Assembly: GCA_003443635.1 (NCBI GenBank)
Contig: CP031964.1
Span: forward strand, 1,272,321-1,336,320
Direction: 5' to 3'
DNA: 64,000 nt
Source of the DNA: Flavobacteriaceae bacterium
GTDB lineage: Bacteria > Bacteroidota > Bacteroidia > Flavobacteriales > Flavobacteriaceae
Shown piece after piece: positions 27,601 to 37,485 of the stretch (positions are counted from its first letter, which is position 1; each line of letters starts with the position of its first letter). Under the pieces are notes generated by a model. The model saw nothing but the letters and a program-made list of their open reading frames with translations, had not been told where the DNA came from and ran no database searches. Made by a program: the position numbers and the translations under genes.

Positions 27601-28937
27601 TTGTTATTTCTAGAACATCAGAAGTAAAACTTATCGATGAGAAAACAGGAATTGTATTGAGTACCAATATCATTCCTTATGGATCATATATTTACGTTAA
27701 AAACAAACAAAAGTTAAAAGCTGGAGATGTTGTTTGCCAATGGGATCCATATAATGGTGTGATTATTTCAGAATTTGCTGGTAAAGTAAGATATGAAAAT
27801 ATTGAGCAAGGTGTAACATACCAAGTTGAGATTGATGAGCAAACCGGTTTCCAAGAAAAAGTAATTTCTGAATCTAGAAACAAAAAATTAATTCCAACTT
27901 TATTAATTGAAGATACAAATGGAGATGTGATACGTTCGTATAACTTACCAGTTGGAGCTCACTTAATGACTGACGATGGAGATAAAATTAATGTAGGTAA
28001 GATTTTAGTTAAAATACCTCGTAAATCTGCAAAAGCAGGAGATATTACAGGAGGTTTACCTCGTGTAACTGAATTATTTGAAGCACGTAATCCATCTAAT
28101 CCAGCTATTGTAAGTGAAATCGATGGTGTAGTATCTTTCGGTAAAATTAAGCGTGGTAATCGTGAGATTATTGTTGAATCTAAACTGGGAGATATTAAGA
28201 AATACTTGGTAAAATTATCAAATCAAATTTTAGTACAAGAAAATGATTTTGTAAAAGCAGGTATGCCATTATCAGATGGTTCAATAACACCTAACGATAT
28301 TTTAAATATTAAAGGCCCTTCTGCTGTACAACAATACTTAGTTAATGAAGTACAAGAAGTATATCGATTACAAGGTGTGAAAATTAATGATAAGCATTTT
28401 GAAGTTGTTGTAAGACAAATGATGCGTAAAGTTAGAATTAACGATTCTGGTGATACGATCTTCTTAGAAGACCAATTAGTTCATAAAGCTGATTTTATTG
28501 AAGAGAATGATGATATCTTTGGTAAGAAAGTTGTTGAAGAATCTGGAGATTCAGAAAACCTTAAAGCTGGACAAATTGTAACAGTTAGAGAGCTGAGAGA
28601 TGAGAATTCTATCTTACGTCGTGAAGATAAGAAACTTGTTGAAGCTAGAGATGCTCAACCAGCAACTGCAACACCTATATTACAAGGTATTACTAGGGCT
28701 TCATTACAAACGAAATCATTTATCTCAGCAGCATCGTTCCAGGAAACAACTAAAGTTCTTAATGAAGCTGCGGTAAGTGGTAAAGTTGATGCTTTAGAAG
28801 GATTAAAAGAGAATGTGATTGTTGGACATAAAATCCCTGCAGGAACAGGACTTAGACATTATGATGATATCATCGTAGGATCTAAAGAGGAGTTTGATGA
28901 AATGATGCAAGCAAAACAAGAAATGAATTATAATTAA
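24633..28937 (+). CDS. rpoC: DNA-directed RNA polymerase subunit beta'
   Basis: From ATG 24633 ([12 protein letters not shown]) the protein has 1434 residues. The frame stays open to 24567, but that extension runs through hairpin 2 and is not typical of RpoC. The N-terminal zinc site is [20 protein letters not shown]. The active-site Mg2+ motif [10 protein letters not shown] starts at residue 476. The second zinc site is in [15 protein letters not shown]. The C-terminal repeats end with QAKQEMNYN. It forms the catalytic cleft together with beta. Confidence 0.98.
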   Translation: MARKQDKNTVQQRFNKISIGLASPESILAASRGEVLKPETINYRTHKPERDGLFCERIFGPVKDYECACGKYKRIRYKGIVCDRCGVEVTEKKVRRDRVGHINLVVPVAHIWYFRSLPNKIGYLLGLPSKKLDMIIYYERYVVIQPGNAKNEEGEPLQKMDFLTEEEYLNILEALPQENQYLDDTDPEKFIAKMGAECLIELLSRIDLDSLSFELRHKANTETSKQRKTEALKRLQVVEALRDANKNRENNPEWMIMKAIPVIPPELRPLVPLDGGRFATSDLNDLYRRVIIRNNRLKRLVEIKAPEVILRNEKRMLQESVDSLFDNTRKSSAVKTDSNRPLKSLSDSLKGKQGRFRQNLLGKRVDYSARSVIVVGPELKLFECGLPKNMAAELYKPFVIRKLIERGIVKTVKSAKKIIDKKEPVVWDILENVLKGHPVLLNRAPTLHRLGIQAFQPKLIEGKAIQLHPLVCTAFNADFDGDQMAVHLPLGPEAILEAQLLMLASHNILNPANGSPVTVPSQDMVLGLYYMTKLRKSTPELNIKGEGLTFYSPEEVTIAYNEKRVDLNASIKVRTIDFNEEGTLSNQIIETTVGRVLFNEKVPAAAGYINEVLTKKSLRDIIGNILKVTSVPETAAFLDEIKSLGYNFAFKGGLSFSLGDIIIPPEKHTMIDSANKQVDGIMGNYNMGLITNNERYNQVIDIWTSTNAELTELSMKRIREDQQGFNSVFMMLDSGARGSKEQIRQLTGMRGLMAKPKKSNAGGGEIIENPILSNFKEGLSILEYFISTHGARKGLADTALKTADAGYLTRRLVDVSQDVIVNIEDCGTLRGITVEPLKKNEEVVETLEERIVGRTSLHNVYNPLTEELLVSSGEHINDVIAKRIEDSPIEAIEVRSALTCEAKKGICSKCYGRNLATGKMVQRGEAVGVVAAQSIGEPGTQLTLRTFHVGGIAGNISEENRLTVKFNGIAEIEDLKTVKGEDNEGNEVDVVISRTSEVKLIDEKTGIVLSTNIIPYGSYIYVKNKQKLKAGDVVCQWDPYNGVIISEFAGKVRYENIEQGVTYQVEIDEQTGFQEKVISESRNKKLIPTLLIEDTNGDVIRSYNLPVGAHLMTDDGDKINVGKILVKIPRKSAKAGDITGGLPRVTELFEARNPSNPAIVSEIDGVVSFGKIKRGNREIIVESKLGDIKKYLVKLSNQILVQENDFVKAGMPLSDGSITPNDILNIKGPSAVQQYLVNEVQEVYRLQGVKINDKHFEVVVRQMMRKVRINDSGDTIFLEDQLVHKADFIEENDDIFGKKVVEESGDSENLKAGQIVTVRELRDENSILRREDKKLVEARDAQPATATPILQGITRASLQTKSFISAASFQETTKVLNEAAVSGKVDALEGLKENVIVGHKIPAGTGLRHYDDIIVGSKEEFDEMMQAKQEMNYN

Positions 28938-29014
28938 ATAAGAAATCCATAAATGGATAAGCTTATGAATGTTCACGAAAGTGAAATCTTATAAATCAGA
29001 TCTTTAATATAAAA

Positions 29015-29051
29015 AAGAGTCCCTTAATAAGTTTTATTATAGGGACTCTTT
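29015..29051 (+). terminator. Terminator after rpoC
   Basis: AAGAGTCCCT (29015-29024) pairs with AGGGACTCTT (29041-29050). The inner part TAATAA/TTATTA (29025-29030/29034-29039) extends the stem around a 3-base loop. The T-run is short, but the stem is long. Confidence 0.75.
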
Positions 29052-29114
29052 CATAAAATAAAACTTGAATAATTGAAGCTTTTATTAAGCTAAAATTGAA
29101 AAAATAATACAATA

Positions 29115-29432
29115 ATGGCAGACGAAAAAAATACACCTAAACAAGGGCAAATAAATATAGAATTAGATGAAAAGGTTGCAGAAGGAACATATTCTAATTT
29201 AGCAATTATTAACCACTCAGTATCTGAATTTGTTTTAGACTTTATAAGTGTAATGCCAGGAATACCAAAAAGTAAGGTGAAATCTAGAATTATTTTAACA
29301 CCACAACATGCTAAGCGTTTAGCAAAAGCTATAAGTGATAATGTAAAACGTTTTGAAAAAGCTCATGGTGAAATTAAAGATTACGAACAACCACCTATGC
29401 CCCTTAATTTTGGGCCAACAGGTCAAGCATAA
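29115..29432 (+). CDS. DUF3467 domain-containing protein
   Basis: This 105-residue protein matches DUF3467: INIELDEKVAEGTYSNLAII, then FVLDFISVMPGIPKSKVKSR and LTPQHAKRLAKAISDNVKRF. The family is small, widespread in Bacteroidota and of unknown function. It is regularly found downstream of rpoC, as here, although the terminator at 29015 suggests separate control. No membrane segment or signal peptide is seen, so it is cytoplasmic. Confidence 0.85.
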   Translation: MADEKNTPKQGQINIELDEKVAEGTYSNLAIINHSVSEFVLDFISVMPGIPKSKVKSRIILTPQHAKRLAKAISDNVKRFEKAHGEIKDYEQPPMPLNFGPTGQA

Positions 29433-29454
29433 AAAGAAATTAAAAACCCCTTTT

Positions 29455-29685
29455 TTATGCCTTGTTATTGTTTAGTTGATACTGTAAAGCACCAGAAGGG
29501 CATCGTTTTACTTGTTTGATAATACGCTTATAATTAGCTCCTTCGAGATTGATCCAAGGAATTACAGAACTTCTAAATACATCTGATAACTCATTTGCGC
29601 ATATTTCTGCGTGAATACATTTACAGGGTTCGAAACTAACAGTAATTTTTTTATTACTATAAGTAGTGTTTACTTTTGTTTCCAT
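29455..29685 (-). CDS. Divergent 4Fe-4S mono-cluster protein
   Basis: The 76-residue protein fits the Fer4_19 'divergent 4Fe-4S mono-cluster' family. Cys21, Cys23 and Cys29 are in CKCIHAEIC, a hydrophobic PWINLEGA lies mid-chain, and Cys62 is in RCPSGALQY. These four cysteines would hold one Fe-S cluster, giving a ferredoxin-like electron carrier or sensor. It converges on the DUF3467 gene, with 22 bases between the stop codons and no obvious hairpin. The partner is unknown. Confidence 0.85.
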   Translation of the reverse strand: METKVNTTYSNKKITVSFEPCKCIHAEICANELSDVFRSSVIPWINLEGANYKRIIKQVKRCPSGALQYQLNNNKA

Positions 29686-29862
29686 TTTAGTTCATATTTG
29701 GGGTTATGAATCTTAATTGTAATTAATAATTTAGATGAATATTTTAAATAAATAATCGATTAAATGTATAAAAAATACGATAAAAAACAAATTTTTAACG
29801 ATAAAAAGTAATTTTAATAAGTTTTATTCTAACTTTTTATATCAAGAATTTATATTAAAAAA

Positions 29863-31452
29863 CTACTTGAATTCAGAAGTAAGATGAAATTTTATTGTTG
29901 GGTATTTTTGCTCAGTCATTTGTAAAGAAAATAAAGAATCTGCTAAAAACACCAATTGATTTTGTTTGTCATTAGCTAAAAAACGTTGCTTTACACGTTT
30001 AAACTCCTTGTATTCGTCATTATTTTCATCTTCAGGTTCAACCCAACAAGCTTTATGTACATTTAAATTTTCATAAGTGCATTTTGCACCATATTCATGT
30101 TCTAATCTATATTGTATAACTTCGTATTGTAAAGCTCCAACAGTGCCTATTACTTTACGACCATTAAGTTTTAAAGTAAATAGTTGTGCAACACCTTCAT
30201 CCATTAATTGATCAATTCCCTTAGCTAATTGTTTTGATTTTAATGGATCTGCATTATTAATATATCTAAAATGCTCTGGTGAGAAACTAGGAATTCCTTT
30301 ATAATTAATAATCTCTCCTTCTGTTAAACAATCTCCAATTTTAAAATTACCTGTATCGTGTAATCCAACTATATCTCCAGGATATGAGATATCTACTATC
30401 TCTTTCTTTTCTGCAAAAAATGCATTTGGACTTGAAAACTTTAATTTCTTATTATGACGTACATGAAGATAAGGTGCATTACGTTTAAATTCTCCAGACA
30501 CTATTTTTATAAAAGCTAAACGATTTCTATGATTTGGATCCATGTTGGCATGTATTTTAAATACAAAACCAGTAAATTTATTTTCATCGGGAGCCACTAA
30601 TCGTTCTTCACTTTGTTTAGAGCGAGGTTTAGGAGCAATTTCAACAAAACAATCTAATAACTCTCGTACTCCAAAATTATTTAGAGCAGAACCAAAAAAT
30701 ACAGGTTGTAACTCACCGTTAAGGTATGTTTTATTATCAAACTTAGGATAAATACCTTCTACAAGTTCAATTTCATCTCGTAATGTTTGTGCAGCATTTT
30801 CACCAATTAAGTGTTCTAATTTTGAAGAGGCTAAATCTTTAATTTCGATTGTTTCTTCAATATTTTTTCGACTATCTCCACTAAAAAGATTTACATTCTT
30901 TTCCCAAATATTATAAATACCTTTAAAATCATATCCCATACCTATGGGAAAACTTAAAGGGGTTACTTTTAATTTTAATTTTTGCTCAATCTCATCTAAT
31001 AAATCAAATGCATCTTTTCCTTCTCTATCTAATTTATTAATAAATACAATTATAGGGATATTACGCATTCTACAAACCTCTACTAATTTTTCAGTTTGCT
31101 CTTCGACACCCTTAGCAACATCTATAACAACAATAACACTATCTACAGCTGTAAGCGTTCTAAAAGTATCTTCAGCAAAATCTTTATGACCAGGAGTATC
31201 TAGTATATTAACTTTTATGCCGTTATACTCAAATGCCAAAACAGAAGTAGCTACAGAAATACCACGTTGTCGTTCTATTTCCATAAAATCACTAGTAGCT
31301 CCTTTTTTTACCTTATTACTTTTTACTGCTCCAGCTTCCTGTATAGCGCCTCCAAAAAGTAATAATTTTTCAGTAAGTGTAGTCTTTCCAGCATCTGGGT
31401 GGGATATAATACCAAATGTTCGCCTTCTATTAATTTCTTCAATAAAACTCAT
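29863..31452 (-). CDS. prfC: Peptide chain release factor 3
   Basis: From ATG 31452 (MSFIEEINRRRTFG) the protein has 529 residues, the normal RF3 length. The open frame extends 23 codons further upstream, but those residues are hydrophobic and not part of RF3. The GTPase motifs are HPDAGKTTLTEKLL, DTPGHKDFAEDT and INKLDREGKD, and the elongation-factor-like domains 2 and 3 follow (GAKCTYENLNVHKACWVEPE). RF3-GTP recycles RF1/RF2 from the ribosome after peptide release. A -7-like box TATCTTTG (31473-31480, minus strand) lies upstream. Confidence 0.95.
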   Translation of the reverse strand: MSFIEEINRRRTFGIISHPDAGKTTLTEKLLLFGGAIQEAGAVKSNKVKKGATSDFMEIERQRGISVATSVLAFEYNGIKVNILDTPGHKDFAEDTFRTLTAVDSVIVVIDVAKGVEEQTEKLVEVCRMRNIPIIVFINKLDREGKDAFDLLDEIEQKLKLKVTPLSFPIGMGYDFKGIYNIWEKNVNLFSGDSRKNIEETIEIKDLASSKLEHLIGENAAQTLRDEIELVEGIYPKFDNKTYLNGELQPVFFGSALNNFGVRELLDCFVEIAPKPRSKQSEERLVAPDENKFTGFVFKIHANMDPNHRNRLAFIKIVSGEFKRNAPYLHVRHNKKLKFSSPNAFFAEKKEIVDISYPGDIVGLHDTGNFKIGDCLTEGEIINYKGIPSFSPEHFRYINNADPLKSKQLAKGIDQLMDEGVAQLFTLKLNGRKVIGTVGALQYEVIQYRLEHEYGAKCTYENLNVHKACWVEPEDENNDEYKEFKRVKQRFLANDKQNQLVFLADSLFSLQMTEQKYPTIKFHLTSEFK

Positions 31453-31602
31453 AAATATATTCCAAATGGCTGCAAAGATAGTATTAATAAAGAGAATGAT
31501 AAATTTATTTACAAACTGCAAACTTTAATAAAGAAGATAATAAGAGATCTAAAGTTTAAAACTTTACTTTTTAAATAATTTTATTAAGTGTTTATAAACA
31601 AA

Positions 31603-31617
31603 TTATCGATTAAACGA
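31603..31617 (+). promoter_or_regulatory. TTATCGATTAA-type motif upstream of the adhesin promoter
   Basis: TTATCGATTAAACGA at 31603-31617 recurs almost exactly on the minus strand at 31731-31744 (TTATCGATTAACGA), flanking the adhesin promoter. A related TAATCGATTAAA is at 29753-29764. The placement suggests a regulator-binding site, but this is inference. Confidence 0.4.
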
Positions 31618-31700
31618 CATTAAATATCGATGTAATGTTGAATTTTGTAGGAATTCAGTCAAGAAATTATGTTAAATTTTTAAATTTTGTAAGATTTTTG

Positions 31701-31730
31701 TTGTGAGAGTAAAAAATTACATTACATTTG
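31701..31730 (+). promoter_or_regulatory. Adhesin operon promoter (TTG-N19-TACATTTG)
   Basis: TTG at 31701-31703 and TACATTTG at 31723-31730 fit the Bacteroidota consensus with a 19-base spacer. Transcription should begin at about 31734-31737, about 80 bases before the ATG. Confidence 0.75.
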
Positions 31731-31735
31731 TCGTT

Positions 31736-31764
31736 AATCGATAAAAATGAACACTTTATCGATT
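31736..31764 (+). other. 5'-terminal leader hairpin of the adhesin mRNA
   Basis: AATCGATAAA (31736-31745) and TTTATCGATT (31755-31764) make a perfect 10-base stem with a 9-base loop, starting at or near the predicted first transcribed base. It could protect the 5' end of the long mRNA, or be an operator. Confidence 0.6.
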
Positions 31765-31818
31765 TTTGATTAAAAATATAAAACTAAGCTATTAAGTAAA
31801 ACTATACCCAACAATATC

Positions 31819-34800
31819 ATGAAAATTATTAATCAAATAATTACTCAAAAACTGAAAGTACTTATCACTATAAGTTTAATATTTAGTTCTTTTAATATTT
31901 TTTCACAATCAACTCCAATTTTTCCAAATCCGGCAGGAGTGCCTGAATTAATATCTGGCACTGACCTTCAAGTTGGAGCAAGATACCTTTATAGAGATGT
32001 TCAGATTAATGTTAATGGTACAGGAAGTAATGCAGATGCTTTATTAACAATTATTGATATTAATAATATAACTGTTAATAATGTTGATTCAACATTAGGA
32101 GTTGAGAATCGTTTTGAACCTTCTACAACAACAACCGCAGCAGGTGGTTTTGTTGAATGGGAATTAATATTTGTTCAATCAGGTACTGCAACAGCTATTA
32201 GTGATGGAACTTCTATTCCTTTAGATTCTTTTACATTAGAAGCTATAGATGTAGATGGAGATGAGTTTTTTGAAGTAGTAGTTCCAGATAGTTATACTTT
32301 AGAGACTACTCCAGCTTCTGAATTAGTAGTTTCTACCAATGGAAACTTTACACGTTTTCAAAGTGATGCAGATTTTGCAGCAGGTATTGATGTAGCAAAT
32401 ACTGAATTTGTAGTGGCTGTTACTTATACTAATGTAAGTACTGTAAGATTTAAAAATGGAAGATCAATAAGTGGAGGATTAAGACAGAATTCAGTAAGCT
32501 TTTTAGGAGAAGTTAATTTCGCTAATCCTAATACTGTAACTGTAAATAATGCACCAATAGTGATTAATAATATCGGAAATACAGTTTTAGAAAATTCAAC
32601 AGGCAATTCTGCCATTAATGTATTAATTGGATCTTCAGATATCGAAGGAAATATAGATTCAGCAACTGTAGCATTAATAGATCCAAATGATCCCACTAAT
32701 GTAGGTGTAGTTGGAACGCCATTAATAATTGTGGGGGTTGGAACTTATACTATTGATAATTTAGGGAACGTAATTTTTACGCCAGCTACTAGTTATATTG
32801 GAAATGCGAATGTTAATTTTAGAGTAGAAGATGCATTAGGAGCAACTTCTAATACAGCTGTTTTAGAAATTACAGTTTTAGGAGATGCAGATGCTGATGG
32901 TATTGATGATGTTACAGATTTAGATGATGATAATGATGGCATAACTGATTTAGTTGAAAGCGGAGGAAATGATCCCGATGGAGATGAAGATAATGATGGT
33001 ATTCCTAATTATAGAGATAATAGTGATGATGGAAATGGTGGTCTGGGAGGAACAACAGATTATACAGATACAAATAATGATGGTATTCCAGATGTTTATG
33101 ACCTTGATGGAGATGGAGTTCCAAATCATTTAGATTTAGATAGCGATAATGATGGCATTTACGATGTTGTAGAAATAGGTAATGATATCTTAGATGGAAA
33201 TGATGATGGTCAAATAGATGGAGTAGTTGGAGCTAACGGTATTCCAGATGCAGCAGAAGATAGTGGTATAGATGGTAATGGTGTAAGTGGAAATCCGATA
33301 GATACTGATGGAGATGCAATACCAAACCATTTAGATGTAGATTCAGATAATGATAATTGTCCAGATGCTAACGAAGCTTATAATATTGCAAATGCAGATA
33401 CAAATGGAGATGGTACATTTGGCGGAGTTATTGGAGCTGGACAAGTAAACCCAAATGGAACTGTTAATGTAACTGGAATAGATTATACGATAGGAACAAA
33501 TGTTAATGTAGTAACAGCAGTACAAGTGACTATAGATGTAGCTCCCGTTAATCAAGTTGTTATTGCAGGAAATAATGTAACATTTAGTGTTGTAGCAAGT
33601 GCGATAAGTACAACAACATTTAGTGGAGGTGTTCCAAATTTTAATATTCCACCAGCATCTGATGTATCTACGAGTATAACATATCAATGGCAAGTAGACT
33701 CAGGCTCTGGTTTTACAGATATACCAGGAGAAACGAACCCTACATTAGTTCTTACTGCAGTTCCGTCAACAGATAATGGAAATGTATATAGAGTTATTGT
33801 AAATCACCCAGATAATATTTGTGTTAATGAACAACCAAGCGCTATTTTAACAGTAGAATCGCCAGCTTTAGATGCACAAAAAACAGCAGCTATTACAGAC
33901 GATGGAGATGGTATATTAGGCGCAAATGATATAATTACTTACACAATCACTGTAGAGAATACAGGTAATGTAGTATTAAACAATATAATTTTATCAGATT
34001 TCTTTCAAAGATTGGGAGGAGGATTATTAGCTTTAGATTCTGGACCAACATTTGTGAGTGCTGATCAAGGAAGTGCTGAAGGAGATTTATTAATTGGAGA
34101 AATAGCAAATTATACGGCAACTTATACAATAACACAAGCTGATGTAAATGCAGGAGGAGTTATTAATAGAGTAACAGCAATGGGAGATACTCCAGCCGGA
34201 GTTATGGTAAATGATACTGCTGATGATGGAGATGATGCAGATGGAGATACAGATGATGATCCAACAGTAACAATAATTCCTCCAGTTCCAGAATTAACTT
34301 TAACAAAAACAGGAGTTATAGGTGGAACAGGAATTTTGGGAGACGTAATTACTTATACATTTAGTGTAGAGAATACAGGAAATGTAACGATTAATAATGT
34401 TATAATAGATGATCCGTTAACGGGCTCTGTAGGGTTGGTAATAACACCGAGTACGCTAGCTCCAGGAGAAACAGGTACAGCAACAGCGACTTATACAATA
34501 ATACAAGCAAATATAGATGCAGGTTTTGTAGAGAATAGTGCAACAGTAACTGGTCAAGATGGTGCAGGAATTGATGTAACAGATATTTCTGATGCAGGAG
34601 ATGAAACAGTAGAAACACCAGATGGTAATGGAGGCACAGATGGAGATACAACTAATGATCCAACGGTAATCATACTACAACAAAATCCAGAATTAACTTT
34701 AACAAAAACAGGAGTTTTGTTAGGAGGAGTAATTGTAGGAGATGAGATAGAGTATACGTTTAGTGTAGAAAACACTGGAGATGTAACTATCGATAATATA

Positions 34801-37428
34801 ATAATAGATGATCCATTAACAGGTTCTGTAGGGTTGCCAGTAGCACCAAGTACATTAGCTCCAGGAGAAACAGGCACAGTAACTGCTCGTTATACAATAA
34901 CACAAGCAAATATAGATGCAAGTTTTGTAGAGAATAGTGCTACAGTAACTGGGCAAGATCCTGATGGGATAGATGTAACAGATATATCTGATGCAGGAGA
35001 TGAAGCAGTAGAAACACCAGATGGAAATGGAGGTACAGATGGAGATACAACCAATGATCCAACGGTTATTTTATTGTCAGCCCCAGAATTAACCTTGACA
35101 AAAACAGGAGTTTTATTAGGAGGTGTAATTGCAGGAGACGAAATAGAATATACATTTAATGTAGAGAATACAGGAAATGTAACGATTAATAATGTAACAA
35201 TAGACGATCCACTAACAGGTTCTGTAGGATTGCTAGTAACACCTAGTACATTAGCTCCAGGAGAAACAGGTACAGTAACTGCTCGTTATACAATAACACA
35301 AGCAGATATAAATGCAGGTTTTGTAGAGAATAGTGCAACAGTAACTGGTCAAGATGATGCAGGAATTGATGTAACAGATGTATCTGATGCAGGAGATGAA
35401 GCAGTAGAAACACCAGATGGAAATGGAGGTACAGATGGAGATACAACCAATGATCCAACGGTTATTTTACTACCTTCAAATCCAGGGTTAACTTTAACTA
35501 AAACAGCGCAAATAAGTAGATCTGGAGCAATAGGAGATGATATTATTTACACATTTACAGTACAGAATACAGGAAATATAGCTATAAATAATATTACTGT
35601 TGAAGATGTACTAACAGGATCAGTAGGTGTAAATACATTAGTGATAAATCCTAGTACATTAGCTCCAGGAGAAATAGGAACAGCAACAGCTACATATATA
35701 ATAACACAAGCAGATTTAGATCGAGGTTTTATTGAGAATAGTGCAACAGTTACTGGTCAAGATCCTGATGGAATTAATGTAACAGATATATCTGATGCAG
35801 GAGATGAAACAATAGAAACACCAGATGGTAATGATAATACAAATGGAGATCCGACTGATGATCCAACTGTAGTAATTTTAAATCAAAATTCTGATCTCAC
35901 TCTAACAAAAACGGGTGTGGTTACTGGAGCAGGGTTAGTTGGTGATGAAATAACATATACATTTAGGGTAGAAAACACAGGAAATCAAACTATTACAAAT
36001 GTAACAATAGACGATGTATTAACAGGATCTACAGGTGTAAATGTTATTGTTTTGAATCCAAGTACTTTATTTCCTAATGATGTTGGAATAGCTACAGCTA
36101 CATATATAATAACACAAACAGATATAGATGCAGGATTTGTGCAAAATAGTGCAACGGTAACTGGTCAGAATCCAGCAGGTAATGATATAACAGATGTGTC
36201 TGATGCTGGTGATGAAAACATTGAAACTCCAGATGGAAATGGTAATACTAATAGTGACCCAACTGATGATCCAACAGTAATTAGAGTGCCTCTTACTGCA
36301 AGTATTGAAGCAGAAAAAACTGCTGTAGTTACTGATAATGGAAATGGAGAACTAGGAGCAGGAGATTTAATTACTTATACAATAACAATAACTAATACAG
36401 GTGATCTAACTTTAAATAATGTGGCACTAATAGATACATTATTAGATGTTGATGGAAATACATTGAATTTAGATTCAGGCCCAAGTTTTGTAAATGCAGA
36501 TTTAGGAAGTTTAGAAGGCAATTTGTTAGCAGGAGAAGTTGCAACTTATACAGCAACTTACACAATTACTCAAAGTGATGTTCAAGCTGGCGGAGTTACA
36601 AATAGTGTACTAGTTAGTGGTGATGAACCATTTACAAATGTTACAGTGAATGATGTAAGTGATGACGGAGATGATACAGATGGTAACACAGATGATGATA
36701 CTACAGATGTTTTAATTACTGCAAATCCAGAATTAACTTTAACAAAAACAGCAAATGTTGCAGGCACAGGTACTGTAGGTGATGTGATTACCTATACATT
36801 TAGTGTTTTAAATTCAGGAAATGTTACGATAACTAATATTACAATTGATGATGCATTAACAAACTCAACAGCATTGATAATTACTCCAAATTCACTAGAA
36901 CCTGGAGAAGTAGGAGTTGCTACTGCTACTTATACAATTACTCAATTAGATGTAGATCAAAGATTTGTAGAAAATAGTGCGATAGTAAATGGAGAAGATT
37001 TAGAGGCGAATACTATTTCAGATATATCTGATGCAGGAAATGAAACGGTAGAAACCCCTGATAGTAACGGAAATACAAATGGAGACCCAACTGACGACCC
37101 GACAGTAACAATACTAACACCTCAATCTAGTGGCATAGTAGTTTTTGATGGAATTTCTCCAAATGGAGATGGTGTAAACGATGTATTTAGAGTAGAAGGC
37201 TTACAAAATTTCCCTAATAATAATGTAAAAATCTTTAATAGATGGGGAGTTGAAGTATTTAGTCAAGGTAGATACCATTTAGGTCCATTTTTTAGTGGAA
37301 GATCAGATGGAAGAGCTACAATTAGAACAAATGAAGAATTACCTGCAGGAGTGTATTACTATGTAGTAACTTATGAAATAGATGGTAGAACAGAAAGTCA
37401 GGCAGGGCCATTATATATAACACGATAA
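31819..37428 (+). CDS. Giant secreted repeat protein, T9SS type-B substrate
   Basis: The 1869-residue protein has a Sec signal peptide (ending IFSQ at about residue 30) and an N-terminal region of about 320 residues without a recognised domain. A calcium-binding thrombospondin-3-like Asp-rich stretch follows (about 355-530, e.g. DLDDDNDGITDLVE and DVDSDNDNCPDANE). Next come eight DUF11/DUF7507-type beta repeats of about 130 residues (about 684-1767). The C-terminal domain of about 95 residues (FDGISPNGDGVNDVF, IFNRWGVEVF, PAGVYYYVVTY) is the gliding-motility-associated type-B sorting signal. It should be exported by the type IX system and held at the cell surface by its neighbours. A role in adhesion or as a surface layer is inferred. 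Confidence 0.9.
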   Translation: MKIINQIITQKLKVLITISLIFSSFNIFSQSTPIFPNPAGVPELISGTDLQVGARYLYRDVQINVNGTGSNADALLTIIDINNITVNNVDSTLGVENRFEPSTTTTAAGGFVEWELIFVQSGTATAISDGTSIPLDSFTLEAIDVDGDEFFEVVVPDSYTLETTPASELVVSTNGNFTRFQSDADFAAGIDVANTEFVVAVTYTNVSTVRFKNGRSISGGLRQNSVSFLGEVNFANPNTVTVNNAPIVINNIGNTVLENSTGNSAINVLIGSSDIEGNIDSATVALIDPNDPTNVGVVGTPLIIVGVGTYTIDNLGNVIFTPATSYIGNANVNFRVEDALGATSNTAVLEITVLGDADADGIDDVTDLDDDNDGITDLVESGGNDPDGDEDNDGIPNYRDNSDDGNGGLGGTTDYTDTNNDGIPDVYDLDGDGVPNHLDLDSDNDGIYDVVEIGNDILDGNDDGQIDGVVGANGIPDAAEDSGIDGNGVSGNPIDTDGDAIPNHLDVDSDNDNCPDANEAYNIANADTNGDGTFGGVIGAGQVNPNGTVNVTGIDYTIGTNVNVVTAVQVTIDVAPVNQVVIAGNNVTFSVVASAISTTTFSGGVPNFNIPPASDVSTSITYQWQVDSGSGFTDIPGETNPTLVLTAVPSTDNGNVYRVIVNHPDNICVNEQPSAILTVESPALDAQKTAAITDDGDGILGANDIITYTITVENTGNVVLNNIILSDFFQRLGGGLLALDSGPTFVSADQGSAEGDLLIGEIANYTATYTITQADVNAGGVINRVTAMGDTPAGVMVNDTADDGDDADGDTDDDPTVTIIPPVPELTLTKTGVIGGTGILGDVITYTFSVENTGNVTINNVIIDDPLTGSVGLVITPSTLAPGETGTATATYTIIQANIDAGFVENSATVTGQDGAGIDVTDISDAGDETVETPDGNGGTDGDTTNDPTVIILQQNPELTLTKTGVLLGGVIVGDEIEYTFSVENTGDVTIDNIIIDDPLTGSVGLPVAPSTLAPGETGTVTARYTITQANIDASFVENSATVTGQDPDGIDVTDISDAGDEAVETPDGNGGTDGDTTNDPTVILLSAPELTLTKTGVLLGGVIAGDEIEYTFNVENTGNVTINNVTIDDPLTGSVGLLVTPSTLAPGETGTVTARYTITQADINAGFVENSATVTGQDDAGIDVTDVSDAGDEAVETPDGNGGTDGDTTNDPTVILLPSNPGLTLTKTAQISRSGAIGDDIIYTFTVQNTGNIAINNITVEDVLTGSVGVNTLVINPSTLAPGEIGTATATYIITQADLDRGFIENSATVTGQDPDGINVTDISDAGDETIETPDGNDNTNGDPTDDPTVVILNQNSDLTLTKTGVVTGAGLVGDEITYTFRVENTGNQTITNVTIDDVLTGSTGVNVIVLNPSTLFPNDVGIATATYIITQTDIDAGFVQNSATVTGQNPAGNDITDVSDAGDENIETPDGNGNTNSDPTDDPTVIRVPLTASIEAEKTAVVTDNGNGELGAGDLITYTITITNTGDLTLNNVALIDTLLDVDGNTLNLDSGPSFVNADLGSLEGNLLAGEVATYTATYTITQSDVQAGGVTNSVLVSGDEPFTNVTVNDVSDDGDDTDGNTDDDTTDVLITANPELTLTKTANVAGTGTVGDVITYTFSVLNSGNVTITNITIDDALTNSTALIITPNSLEPGEVGVATATYTITQLDVDQRFVENSAIVNGEDLEANTISDISDAGNETVETPDSNGNTNGDPTDDPTVTILTPQSSGIVVFDGISPNGDGVNDVFRVEGLQNFPNNNVKIFNRWGVEVFSQGRYHLGPFFSGRSDGRATIRTNEELPAGVYYYVVTYEIDGRTESQAGPLYITR
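33868..37120 (+). repeat. Eight tandem coding repeats (about 396-440 bp each)
   Basis: Repeat starts are near 33868, 34291, 34690, 35086, 35485, 35893, 36304 and 36730. Repeats 1 and 7 are one type (KTAAITDDGDG..., with LDSGP and a DGD-rich end). Repeats 2-6 and 8 are another (LTLTKTG..., with ITYTF.VENTGN, STLAPGE and VENSATVTGQ). Bases 34985-35073 and 35381-35469 are identical over 89 bases (offset 396), which points to a recent duplication or conversion between repeats 3 and 4. Confidence 0.88.
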
Positions 37429-37485
37429 ATACAATTAAAAATATTTTTAGAAAAGAAATCCCCTTTGAATTAAAATTATAAAAAA

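Noticed and set aside
30542-31528. Plus-strand open frames opposite prfC
   Set aside because: They are shadows of a highly conserved gene on the other strand; no domain or start context supports them.
33343-35458. Several minus-strand open frames rich in Ile/Tyr/Cys or Leu/His opposite the repeat protein
   Set aside because: They are antisense shadows of the repetitive gene, which keeps reverse frames open; composition and lack of any domain argue against coding.
33868-37120. CRISPR-like or satellite repeats
   Set aside because: The repeat period of about 400 bases is in frame and encodes conserved protein domains; there are no short direct repeats with unique spacers.
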